From Nevskia sp043781855 (GTDB lineage: Bacteria > Pseudomonadota > Gammaproteobacteria > Nevskiales > Nevskiaceae), in contig JAYWBB010000015.1 in NCBI GenBank assembly GCA_043781855.1, positions 1-21,851 of the forward strand: DNA of 21,851 nucleotides. The letters run 5' to 3'. Shown piece by piece: positions 1 to 6,829 of this stretch. A program made the translations under genes and the position numbers. Position 1 is the first letter of the stretch. Every line of letters begins with the position of its first letter. Under the pieces are notes generated by a model. It made no database searches and had not been told where the DNA came from. It saw only the letters and a list, made by a program, of their open reading frames with translations.

Positions 1-265
1 CAAGCTGAAATTCGCCTTCACCAAGGTCCGCTATCGCGGCCTGGCCAGGAACGGCCACCGGCTGCTGGTGACGGCGGCACTGGCCCACCTGTTCATGGCG
101 CGACGAACGTTGCTCGCTTTGCAGGCGTAATCCGTCCGGACGACGGGATTCACGGCTCCATCGAAGCAGAATGGAGTCATTCGGGACCGTTTCAGTGGGT
201 AACGGGGTGCTCATCGTCGTTATTTGTGAATCGGCTCTTTTGCGATGGGGTTGTTCAGAGGTTCC
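1..265 (+). mobile_element. IS5-family insertion sequence, right-hand end (partial)
   Basis: The 3' end of an IS5-family element: the last 42 transposase codons, about 135 bp of noncoding tail, and a probable terminal inverted repeat whose reverse complement starts GGAACCTCTGAACAACCCC (ending near 265). The next four bases, CTAA (266-269), fit the YTAR target duplication expected for IS5 elements. The left end is outside the window, so neither the inverted repeat pair nor the duplication can be confirmed. The element appears to have inserted into an integron cassette gene whose 3' part resumes at 266. Confidence 0.75.
2..130 (+). CDS. IS5-family transposase, C-terminal fragment (runs off left edge)
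   Basis: Only the last 42 residues are in the window, ending in TAA at 128-130. They read KLKFAFTKVRYRGLARNG and continue to a hydrophobic tail. The 'AFTKVRYRGLA+N' block is characteristic of the C-terminal end of IS5-family DDE transposases, just after the catalytic glutamate. The catalytic residues themselves lie outside the window, so activity cannot be judged. The protein would catalyse cut-and-paste movement of its own element. Confidence 0.85.
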   Translation, partial: KLKFAFTKVRYRGLARNGHRLLVTAALAHLFMARRTLLALQA

Positions 266-409
266 CTAATCGCGGATAACAATGGTTATGAGGCATCTTT
301 GGCGATTACGTCTCCTCCCGTCGAATCGCTGCTTGGTGGAAATTTCCTCGTCGAAGCTTACTGTCAAGATGACATCTTCAGGATTGAGCAACGTGGGCAT
401 GTGGCCTAA
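266..409 (+). pseudogene. 3' remnant of an integron cassette gene interrupted by the IS
   Basis: An open frame without a start codon runs from the IS boundary to a TAA at 407-409. The last residues are DDIFRIEQRGHVA. The stop lies inside the left core box of the attC site (GCCTAAC, 404-410), which is where integron cassette genes commonly stop. I do not recognise the protein family from these roughly 47 residues. The gene was probably truncated when the IS5 element inserted at the CTAA at 266-269. An ATG-initiated frame starting at 282 overlaps it but only translates the attC site (NKALQRT), so I prefer this frame. The 5' half may survive beyond the left end of the IS, outside the window. Confidence 0.6.
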
Positions 410-481
410 CAAAGCGCTCCAGCGGACGTTCTTGCCTCCGCTGCGCTCCGGCAAAAACGCTACTGAGCTTAAACGTTAGGC
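404..481 (+). other. Integron attC recombination site
   Basis: A 78-bp imperfect palindrome bounded by the outer core boxes GCCTAAC (404-410, R'') and GTTAGGC (475-481, R'). Inside are a second pair of partly complementary boxes and a central stem (CGTTCTTGCC against GGCAAAAACG) around a short loop. Read as protein, its start gives NKALQRT, often seen at the ends of cassette ORFs. The orientation says that cassettes read on the plus strand and that any integrase and attI site would lie to the left. IntI recombinases act on the folded bottom strand of such sites. No integrase gene is in the window. Confidence 0.85.
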
Positions 482-488
482 GGCGAAC

Positions 489-857
489 ATGGCCAGTGGA
501 TGTATTCAAGATGACGACCTACCAACCTGGGCACATACGGCCCTGTTGATGATCGTTGTGTCACCCTTCGCGCTCCTTCTGATCTGGCCTGGTTCGAGAG
601 CAGTTGCAACCGGCGTCCTTGTACCCATGATGGGCCCTGAGTTTGGCCAATGGATGTTCGGGCAACAGGAGCTACGCGGTGGCCACGCGGTTCTCGCAGG
701 GTGGGTAATGATCTGCCTGGGTGTTACGTTCTTCGCGCTGGGTGCTTCGTTCAGCCGCTGGGCGCAAGAGCGCATGCTGATGCGGGCGCTACCATGGGTA
801 CTTGTTATTTTAGACATGGTTTTTTACTCGTATGTACTTCGAGTGGTCGAGCGGTGA
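489..857 (+). CDS. Integron-cassette-encoded small membrane protein, unknown function
   Basis: A 122-residue protein starting 8 bases after the attC core box, the usual position for a cassette gene. It has three predicted membrane segments (about residues 17-33, 67-86 and 99-117), short polar loops and a basic C-terminus (RVVER). No catalytic motif is visible and I do not recognise the family. The start ATG at 489 has no good Shine-Dalgarno sequence, which is common for cassette genes. Composition is less GC-rich than the core genes to the right, consistent with acquisition. No attC follows it within 300 bp, so the cassette's own downstream site has been lost or eroded. Confidence 0.7.
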   Translation: MASGCIQDDDLPTWAHTALLMIVVSPFALLLIWPGSRAVATGVLVPMMGPEFGQWMFGQQELRGGHAVLAGWVMICLGVTFFALGASFSRWAQERMLMRALPWVLVILDMVFYSYVLRVVER

Positions 858-924
858 CGGTGCCGCGTCATATCCACTTTGAACCGCAACACTGATGATT
901 ATTCATGGTGACGTAGTGACGTAA

Positions 925-1006
925 CGTGCGCTCCGCGCACGGTCTTTGTTCGATGTATTGGCTGACCCTGTTCGTGCGCGAAGCGCACGCACCGGAGACT
1001 CCGGTG
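925..1006. repeat. Cluster of three strong hairpins in noncoding DNA
   Basis: Within the gene-free stretch 858-1157 there are two hairpins with the identical 7-bp stem CGTGCGC/GCGCACG, at 925-941 (loop TCC) and 973-989 (loop GAA). They are inverted copies of one 17-bp sequence with one mismatch. A third hairpin, CACCGGA/TCCGGTG with loop GAC, follows directly at 990-1006. A short tandem GTGACGTA (908-923) precedes them. No U-tract follows, so simple terminators are unlikely. No gene is visible in 858-1157. Confidence 0.6.
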
Positions 1007-1061
1007 GCAAGACCAACGCTATTCGTTCGAGCTGATGCCCATTGAATCGTTGGCGCCATCG

Positions 1062-1111
1062 GATTGAAAGCCCCACCAGACCCGATGCCCGGATCGGGGC
1101 TTCGATCAATC
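1062..1111. other. Long hairpin upstream of yaeQ
   Basis: GATTGA-AAGCCCC (1062-1074) pairs with GGGGCTT-CGA-TCAATC (1096-1111), giving a 13-bp stem with a 3-nt bulge and a loop of about 21 nt. It lies 46 bp before the yaeQ start. It could be a terminator or attenuator, although no U-tract follows. Function is inferred only from structure and position. Confidence 0.45.
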
Positions 1112-1128
1112 CGCGCGCGGCTTAGAAT
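1101..1128 (+). promoter_or_regulatory. Possible sigma-70 promoter for yaeQ
   Basis: TAGAAT at 1123-1128 is a fair -10 box. The only -35 candidate at suitable spacing is TTCGAT (1101-1106, 16-bp spacer), which is a poor match and lies inside the hairpin arm. It is weakly supported. Confidence 0.25.
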
Positions 1129-1157
1129 CGCGCTCCTCCTGGAACGCCTCTCAGCTT

Positions 1158-1694
1158 ATGGCCCTCAAAGCCACCATCTTCAAAGCCCAGCTTCAGATCG
1201 CCGACATGGACCGCAATTACTACGCGGAACATGCGCTGACCATCGCGCGGCATCCATCGGAGACCGACGAACGCATGATGGTTCGTGTGCTCGTGTTTGC
1301 GCTGCATGCCCATGAGCGGCTCGAACTCGGCAAGGGCCTGAGCGATCCCGACGAGCCCGATCTCTGGCGTCGCGACCTGACCGGGCAGATCGAGGAATGG
1401 ATCGAGCTCGGCCAACCGGACGACAAGGACGTGATCCGCGCCTGCGGTCGCGCCGCGCGGGTATTCGTCTACGGCTTCAACCGCGCGTCGGTGCCGTGGT
1501 GGCAGCTCGCCGAGCCGAAGCTTGCACGCGCGAAGAACCTGACCGTGTGCCGCATCACGACGGAGGCAGAGCCGACGCTGGCCTCGCTCGCGCAGCGCAC
1601 GATGCAACTGCATTGCACGATCCAGGACGGGCAGATCTGGCTTGGCGACGGCGAGCGAACGGTCGCGATCGAATGCACGATACTTCGCGAATAA
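1158..1694 (+). CDS. yaeQ: YaeQ family protein
   Basis: A 178-residue protein matching the YaeQ family throughout: the start MALKATIFKAQLQIADMDRN, the block ARHPSETDERMM, and the C-terminal DRTM-like motif here read as AQRTMQLHCTIQDGQIWLGD. Family length is about 180 residues, so it is complete. YaeQ proteins are cytoplasmic with a compact PD-(D/E)xK-nuclease-like fold. The E. coli protein was linked to suppression of RfaH loss, but the biochemical role is unclear. The ATG at 1158 fixes the conserved N-terminus, although no strong ribosome site precedes it. The TAA stop is followed immediately by a 92-bp inverted-repeat element. Confidence 0.93.
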   Translation: MALKATIFKAQLQIADMDRNYYAEHALTIARHPSETDERMMVRVLVFALHAHERLELGKGLSDPDEPDLWRRDLTGQIEEWIELGQPDDKDVIRACGRAARVFVYGFNRASVPWWQLAEPKLARAKNLTVCRITTEAEPTLASLAQRTMQLHCTIQDGQIWLGDGERTVAIECTILRE

Positions 1695-1786
1695 TTATTG
1701 ATCCGGCCATTAATTCCCTGAATGAGAGTGTGCTGCCGCGCCGAGTCGATCACTTTCAAGCGAGTGCCGTATGGCCGGATCAATAA
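1695..1786 (+). repeat. 92-bp inverted-repeat element, copy A
   Basis: Perfect 16-bp terminal inverted repeats, TTATTGATCCGGCCAT (1695-1710) and ATGGCCGGATCAATAA (1771-1786), enclose 60 bp. It starts on the base after the yaeQ stop codon. Its interior aligns without gaps to the reverse complement of copy C (8588-8679) at 39 of 60 positions by hand count, and both copies are exactly 92 bp. An inner stem (GAGAGTG at 1724-1730 with CACTTTC at 1751-1757) can form. No target-site duplication is visible and it has no coding capacity. I do not recognise the family. Confidence 0.9.
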
Positions 1787-1805
1787 CAAAAGCAATTTCA
1801 TTTTA

Positions 1806-1899
1806 TTATTGATTCGGCCACGCACGCGCTCTCGAAAAAACTTCAGGCCCGACTTTTGGCGCAGCTCGTCGTTCAACTAATTTGTGGCCGAATCAATAA
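1806..1899 (-). repeat. 94-bp inverted-repeat element, copy B
   Basis: Arms TTATTGATTCGGCCAC (1806-1821) and GTGGCCGAATCAATAA (1884-1899) are perfectly complementary, extending to 17 bp with 1805 and 1900. They differ from copies A and C at two positions, and both changes are matched in the opposite arm. The 62-bp interior is more diverged and 2 bp longer, but in the minus orientation it keeps the TTGAACG block found near the same place in A and C. It lies 19 bp after copy A, in the opposite orientation, and ends 9 bp before the next start codon. Confidence 0.88.
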
Positions 1900-1908
1900 T
1901 CTGGACAC

Positions 1909-3564
1909 ATGAACAAAAACTACGACGTCATCATCGTCGGCGCCGGCCATAACGGCCTGGTCTGCGCGGCCTACCTCGCGCGCGCCGGCAAGAAGGTGCT
2001 GGTGCTGGAGCGCCATGCACAAGTTGGCGGCGCGTCGGTGACCGAGGAGATTGCGCCGGGTTATCGCGCCTCGACGGCGTCGTATCTGATCAGCCTGCTG
2101 ATGCCCGAGGTGATCCGCGATCTCGAGCTGCCGCGTCATGGCTACAAGGTGCTGTCGCGCAATCCATCGTCGTTCACGCCGCTGCCGGACGGGCCCGCCG
2201 CGCGGGGTACCGGCGCGGCTCAAGGTAACTATTTGATGATGGGGCCGGACGAAAAACTCAATCACGCCGAGATCGCGAAATTCTCGAAGCGCGATGCCGA
2301 GGTCTATCCGAAATACGAGGCCTGGCTGACGCGTGTCGCCGAGTGCATCGAGCCGCTGTTGAACGAGCCGCCGGGCGATCTCCTGCCACTGCCGCAGAGC
2401 TGGCGTGCGCGCGGCTGGCTGCAGAAGCTGCGCGAGCTGCGCCGCGGGCGCAAGCTCTATCGCGCGATGGCCTCGCTCGGCGACGAACTGCCGCAGACCA
2501 TCGAGCTGCTGACCGGCGCGGCGCGGCCGATCCTCGACCGCTGGTTCGAGTCCGACGTGCTGAAGGCAACGCTCGCGACCGACGCCGTGATCGGCGCGCA
2601 GCAACCGATCTCGGCTCCCGGTACCGGCTACGTACTGCTGCATCACGTCATGGGCACGGCGGGCGGCGCCAGAGGCGTCTGGGGCTACGTCGAAGGCGGC
2701 ATGGGCGCCGTCACGCAGGCGATGGCCAGGGCGGCGACCGGCTTCGGTGCCGAGATCCGCTGCAACGCCGTGGTTGCCGAAATTCTGAGCGAAGGCGGAC
2801 GTGCGACCGGCGTGCGGCTCGCCGACGGCGAAGTGTTCAAGGCCGGCGCCGTGGCTTCGAATGCGACCGCGCAGGTCACCTTCGAAAAGCTGCTCGCGAA
2901 CGCGGCGCTGCCGCAGCCGTTCCGCGACGCGGTGCGGCGCATCGATTATTCGAGCGCCTCGATGAAGATCAATCTCGCGGTCGCGGCGCTGCCGGATTTC
3001 ACCTGTCTTCCGGGACATCGCGAAGTCGGCCCGCAGCACCGCGGCACGATCCACATCGGCCCGACGCTCGACTACCTCGAACGCGCCTTCGACGAGGCGC
3101 ACCAGGGCCGGCCGTCGCAGGACCCGATCATCGAGCTGACGATCCCCACCACGGTCGACACCACACTCGCACCGCCCGGTCACCACATTGTCCAGATGTT
3201 CGTGCAGTACGCCCCGTACAAGCTCGCCGAGGGTCTGCACTGGGACGTGCTGCGCAACCCGTTCGCCGATCGCTGCATCGCGGCGGTCAATGCCTACGCG
3301 CCGAATTTCGCCGCCTCCGTGCTGCATCGGCAGGTGCTGACGCCGCTCGACATCGAACGCCGCTTCGCACTCACCGGCGGCAACATCTTCCAGGGCTCGA
3401 TGGCCCTGCACCAGCTGTTCTCGATGCGGCCGCTGCCCGGCTGGGCCGATTACCGCACGCCGCTCAGGGGCCTGTATCTCTGTGGCGCGGCGACGCATCC
3501 CGGTGGCGGCGTGACCGGAGCGCCGGGGCGCAACTGTGCGATGGAGATGCTGCGCGATCTGTAG
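1909..3564 (+). CDS. FAD-dependent oxidoreductase, PYROXD2 / phytoene desaturase-like
   Basis: A 551-residue flavoprotein of the COG1233 type. The N-terminus carries a Rossmann dinucleotide site (GAGHNG at residues 11-16, acidic residue E34 ending the second strand, then the GG of VGGAS). The C-terminus has the matching FAD segment LYLCGAATHPGGGVTGAPG. Middle segments such as SAPGTGYVLLHHVMG and GGMGAVTQAMA are typical of the PYROXD2 branch rather than true carotenoid desaturases. The substrate is unknown. The ATG at 1909 is fixed by the Rossmann motif. It lacks a clear Shine-Dalgarno site and lies just after repeat copy B. A PAARGTGAAQGN-like stretch at about residues 97-108 looks like a small insertion. 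No carotenoid genes are nearby. Confidence 0.88.
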   Translation: MNKNYDVIIVGAGHNGLVCAAYLARAGKKVLVLERHAQVGGASVTEEIAPGYRASTASYLISLLMPEVIRDLELPRHGYKVLSRNPSSFTPLPDGPAARGTGAAQGNYLMMGPDEKLNHAEIAKFSKRDAEVYPKYEAWLTRVAECIEPLLNEPPGDLLPLPQSWRARGWLQKLRELRRGRKLYRAMASLGDELPQTIELLTGAARPILDRWFESDVLKATLATDAVIGAQQPISAPGTGYVLLHHVMGTAGGARGVWGYVEGGMGAVTQAMARAATGFGAEIRCNAVVAEILSEGGRATGVRLADGEVFKAGAVASNATAQVTFEKLLANAALPQPFRDAVRRIDYSSASMKINLAVAALPDFTCLPGHREVGPQHRGTIHIGPTLDYLERAFDEAHQGRPSQDPIIELTIPTTVDTTLAPPGHHIVQMFVQYAPYKLAEGLHWDVLRNPFADRCIAAVNAYAPNFAASVLHRQVLTPLDIERRFALTGGNIFQGSMALHQLFSMRPLPGWADYRTPLRGLYLCGAATHPGGGVTGAPGRNCAMEMLRDL

Positions 3565-3793
3565 CGGCTTCGGCGTCGCGCGGATCGGCCGAAAATCCCT
3601 GTCCGAACACCCGAGGCCGGCTTTGCGGGTTTTCCGAAAAACCACAGGCCCACCCCAATAGCTACTACCGACCGGCTTTGATAGCCTGTGGGTCAGCACT
3701 TTTCGACAGGAGACCGAAGTAACGCTGGTCACGCTTGCCCATCCGGTCGCGGCACCAGCCCGGGTCAAACTCGTTGCATCCAAGGAGAGAGTT
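3565..3793. other. Noncoding region between the two oxidoreductase genes
   Basis: 229 bp with no convincing gene. It includes a short A/T-richer segment (3590-3670) with weak self-complementarity (AAAATCC against GGTTTTCC). The reductase ribosome-binding site AAGGAGAG (3781-3788) is at its end. No good promoter pair could be picked by eye. Confidence 0.5.
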
Positions 3794-4816
3794 ATGCGCA
3801 CCAACCGCCGGGTGGTCCTCGCTGAGAGGCCGCGCTACATCATTCCGACAGCCAACTGCTTCGAGCTCGAGAAGGCGCCGGTGCCCGAACCGGGCGAGGG
3901 TGAGCTGCTGGTGCGCACGCTCTGGCTGGGCATGGAGCCGTATCTGCTGGGCAAGGTCAAGCGCGCGTCGGCGGAGGCGGAGCCGGTCGACATCGGACAG
4001 CCGATGGTCGGGCCGGGTGTCGGTCGGGTCGAAGTCTCGCGACATGCCGATTACCAGCCGGGCGATCTGGTCTACGGCCTCTGGGCCTGGCAGGACTACG
4101 CGGTCGTGCACAGTTCGCGCACGCGCAAGGTGCCTGCCGATCTGCGTCGTCCTTCCTACCATCTCGGCGCGCTCGGATATTCGGGCTTTGGCGCCTACAT
4201 CGCGGTGACCGATCTGGGCGCGGCCAAGGCCGGTGAAACGCTGGTGGTCGGCGCTGCAACCGGCGGCTTCGGCCAGATTGCCGGCCAGCTCGCGAAGCTC
4301 AAGGGCTGTCGGACGGTGGGTTTCGCGGGCGGCAAGGAAAAGTGCCGGCTGGCGATGGAGCAATTCGGCTTCGATGCCTGCATCGACCACGAGGCCCGGG
4401 ATCTCGCCGAGCAGTTGAAGCGGGCCTGCCCCAAGGGCATCGACATCTATCTTGAGACGGTCGGTGGCGCTGCACTCGACGCGGTAGTGCCGCTGTTCAA
4501 CGTCCATGGCCGCATGGTGGTCTGCGGGCTGATGTCGCTGTACGCCACCGGCGTTCTGCCGGACGGCCCCGACCGCACCATGCTGCTGCTCAATCAGGCG
4601 ATCATCAAGCGGCTGAAGATCAGCGGCCTGTCCAGCTTCGATCACCTGAAGCGCCGCTACAACGAATTCAAGCGGGAAATGATCGGCTGGATCGACAGCG
4701 GCCAGATCAAGCCGATGGAGTACATCGTCGAGGGGCTGGAGAATGCACCCACCGCCTTGCAGAACATGTTCGAGGGCAAGAATCGCGGCAAGACCGTGGT
4801 GCGGGTCGCGGACTGA
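3794..4816 (+). CDS. NADP-dependent oxidoreductase, CurA / prostaglandin reductase-like (zinc-free MDR family)
   Basis: A 340-residue medium-chain dehydrogenase/reductase of the leukotriene B4 12-hydroxydehydrogenase/CurA group. These enzymes use NADPH to reduce the C=C bond of alpha,beta-unsaturated carbonyls in the cytoplasm. Evidence is the start RTNRRVVLAERP (compare NRRWVLASRP in CurA), the GroES-like N-terminal domain ending near residue 120, the nucleotide-binding motif AATGGFGQ at residues 154-161, and the ending GKNRGKTVVRV. The zinc-ligand residues of alcohol dehydrogenases are absent. Length is normal. The start is supported by a strong AAGGAGAG site 5 bases upstream. The physiological substrate cannot be read from sequence. 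Confidence 0.9.
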   Translation: MRTNRRVVLAERPRYIIPTANCFELEKAPVPEPGEGELLVRTLWLGMEPYLLGKVKRASAEAEPVDIGQPMVGPGVGRVEVSRHADYQPGDLVYGLWAWQDYAVVHSSRTRKVPADLRRPSYHLGALGYSGFGAYIAVTDLGAAKAGETLVVGAATGGFGQIAGQLAKLKGCRTVGFAGGKEKCRLAMEQFGFDACIDHEARDLAEQLKRACPKGIDIYLETVGGAALDAVVPLFNVHGRMVVCGLMSLYATGVLPDGPDRTMLLLNQAIIKRLKISGLSSFDHLKRRYNEFKREMIGWIDSGQIKPMEYIVEGLENAPTALQNMFEGKNRGKTVVRVAD

Positions 4817-4866
4817 GCTTGAGGTCGCTCTCGGGAAGGTTGGAAAGCGCCGATTAATTTGTGATG

Positions 4867-4967
4867 CCCTTCTCCGACAGGGAGAGGGTTGGGTGAGGGA
4901 CTTTCAAATTAAAGTAAATCTTTGATTGAAGTCCCTCATCCCTGCCCTTCTCTCGGAGGGAGAAGGG
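4867..4967. repeat. Long imperfect inverted repeat of CCCTTCTCC/GGGAGAGGG type
   Basis: Two G+C-rich arms, each itself a hairpin (CCCTTCTCC-GACA-GGGAGAGGG at 4867-4888 and CCCTTCTCTCGGAGGGAGAAGGG near 4945-4967), flank an AT-rich centre. AGGGACTTTCAAA and TTTGATTGAAGTCCCT make the whole 101 bp fold back on itself. This motif style is common as dispersed intergenic repeats in proteobacteria. It sits between two plus-strand genes and could act as a terminator for the reductase gene. Confidence 0.7.
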
Positions 4968-5050
4968 TTTAACTACTTTTTCAGAGCATCCTTGACCCCG
5001 TTTCACGGCCTACTCCGTTCATAGCAGTACCGTTGCCATCGGAGACTGCC

Positions 5051-6805
5051 ATGTTGTGCCGCCCCGTCTTTTTCGTAGCTGCTGTTCTTCTCGGCCTGCT
5101 GGCCGCCTGCTCGACACAGCAGACGGACTTGACGCCGACGTCCGCTTCCACGCCACCGCTGGCCGAACCACGACCGAGCGAGGTCGATGTCCTGAGCGAC
5201 CCCGCGCAGGGAGCGGCTCAGCCCCAGGCGGAGCTTCAACACGAGGAATTTTCGACGCGCGGCGCACTGGCTGCGAAGTCGCTACGCCGCGATGCGCCGG
5301 CCACCGCCGGCTTCGCGATTGCCGATGTTTACCCGCCGCCGCCGGTGAACGAGCGCGAGACTTACGCCCATCTCGACGCCAACCCGGCGCAGCGCGCCGC
5401 TGAAACCCCGGTCTCGACCTTCAGCATCGATGTCGACACCGGCTCCTACACCAACGTCCGCCGTTTTCTGAACGAGGGACGGCTGCCGCCGAAGGACGCG
5501 GTGCGGGTCGAGGAACTGATCAACTAGTTCGACTACGCCTACGCGCCGCCGAAGGATCGCAGCATGCCCTTTGCAGTGCACACTGAAATCGCGTCGACGC
5601 CGTGGAATCCGAAGACGCGGCTGTTGCAGATCGGCATCCAGGGCTGGAAACCGCAAGGTGAACTGCCGCCATCGAACCTGGTGTTCCTGGTCGACGTTTC
5701 CGGCTCGATGAACGAGCCGGCCAAGCTGCCGCTGGTGAAATCGAGCCTCAAGCTGCTGGCGAGGCAGCTGCATCATTCGGATCGCATCAGCCTCGTCGTC
5801 TACGCCGGCCGCACCGCCGTCGTGTTGGAGCCGACGCCGGGCGATGATGTGGGCACGATCAGCGCCGCACTCGATCAACTCCAGGCCGACGGTTCCACCA
5901 ATGGCGCCGGCGGCATCCAGCTGGCGTATCAGATGGCTGCGAAGGGCTACATCAAAGGCGGCAACAACCGTGTGCTGCTCGCGACCGACGGCGACTTCAA
6001 TGGCGGCTTGCAAGATTTCGAGCAACTCAAGAGCCTGGTCGAGGACAAACGTCGCAGCGGTGTCGCGTTGTCCACGCTCGGCTTCGGCACCGGCAATTAC
6101 AACGATCGCCTGATGGAGCAGCTAGCCGATGCCGGCAACGGCAACTACGCCTACATCGACTCACTCAAGGAGGCGCAGAAAGCGCTCGTCGACCAGCGCG
6201 CTGCCACCCTCATGACGATCGCCAGAGACGTGAAGATCCAGGTCGAGTTCAACCCGGCGGTGGTTGCCGAGTACCGGTTGATCGGCTACGAGAACCGTAC
6301 GCTGCGGCGTGAGGATTTCAACAACGATGCGATCGACGCTGGCGAGATCGGCGCCGGCCATCGGGTCACCGCGTTGTACGAGATTGCGCTGGCCGGCGAG
6401 GGTGGGGAGCGAGTCGAACCGCTGCGCTACGGCAACGGGAAAACCAGCCGCCCGGCGCGCGGCGAACTGGCCTTTCTCCGTCTCCGCTACAAGAACCCGA
6501 AGCATGGCGAGGACGCCGCAAGTCACTTGATCGAGCGCCTGATCCAGCGCAGCGAGATCGAAAATGCTGCCGCGACCACGCCAGCGTTCCGTCTCGCCGC
6601 CGCAGTCGCCGGCTACGGTCAGCTATTGCGTGGAGGAACCTACACCGGAACGTTTGGCTATGCTGAGGTCGCGAAGCTCGCACGCGGCGCGCGCGGCGAG
6701 GATGTGAACGGTTATGCCGGCGAATTCCTGCAGCTCGCGCAACTCGCGGGCAGTCTGGAAACGCAGCAGGTGCGTGCAGTGGCAGGGACAACGGGAGACG
6801 ACTGA
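5051..6805 (+). pseudogene. VWA-domain lipoprotein (YfbK-like) with one in-frame amber stop
   Basis: The reading frame from ATG 5051 (GGAG site at 5041-5044) to TGA 6803-6805 is open except for one TAG at 5525-5527. The first part has a lipoprotein signal with the lipobox LAAC (Cys 20) and the conserved block VSTFSIDVDTGSYTNVRRFL. After the stop, the same frame continues as FDYAYAPPKD, where relatives have ...ELINYFDY, so a tyrosine codon (TAC/TAT) has become TAG. The rest includes the VWA MIDAS motif DVSGS and the C-terminal domain of YfbK-like proteins, with total length close to relatives. Truncation would leave 158 residues without a VWA domain. Absence of other lesions points to a recent mutation, a sequencing error, or read-through. 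It lies 24 bp before a sigma factor gene and probably belongs to the same operon. Confidence 0.85.
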
Positions 6806-6829
6806 CTGGAAGCGACTCGGCAAAACGTA

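Noticed and set aside
282..479. 65-codon ATG frame across the cassette end and attC
   Set aside because: Its second half is only the translated attC (NKALQRT...). The frame ending at the TAA in the attC core box is more protein-like.
858..1157. Search for a second attC site closing the membrane-protein cassette
   Set aside because: No RYYYAAC/GTTRRRY pair with the right spacing was found. The hairpins there lack attC core boxes.
1873..3804. 643-codon minus-strand frame opposite the FAD oxidoreductase
   Set aside because: Arg/His/Asp-rich shadow translation with no family motifs. The plus strand has full Rossmann and FAD motifs.
5525..5527. Programmed amber recoding (pyrrolysine-type or similar)
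   Set aside because: No recoding signal or suppressor tRNA is in the window, and the site is a conserved tyrosine position. A point mutation or error is simpler.
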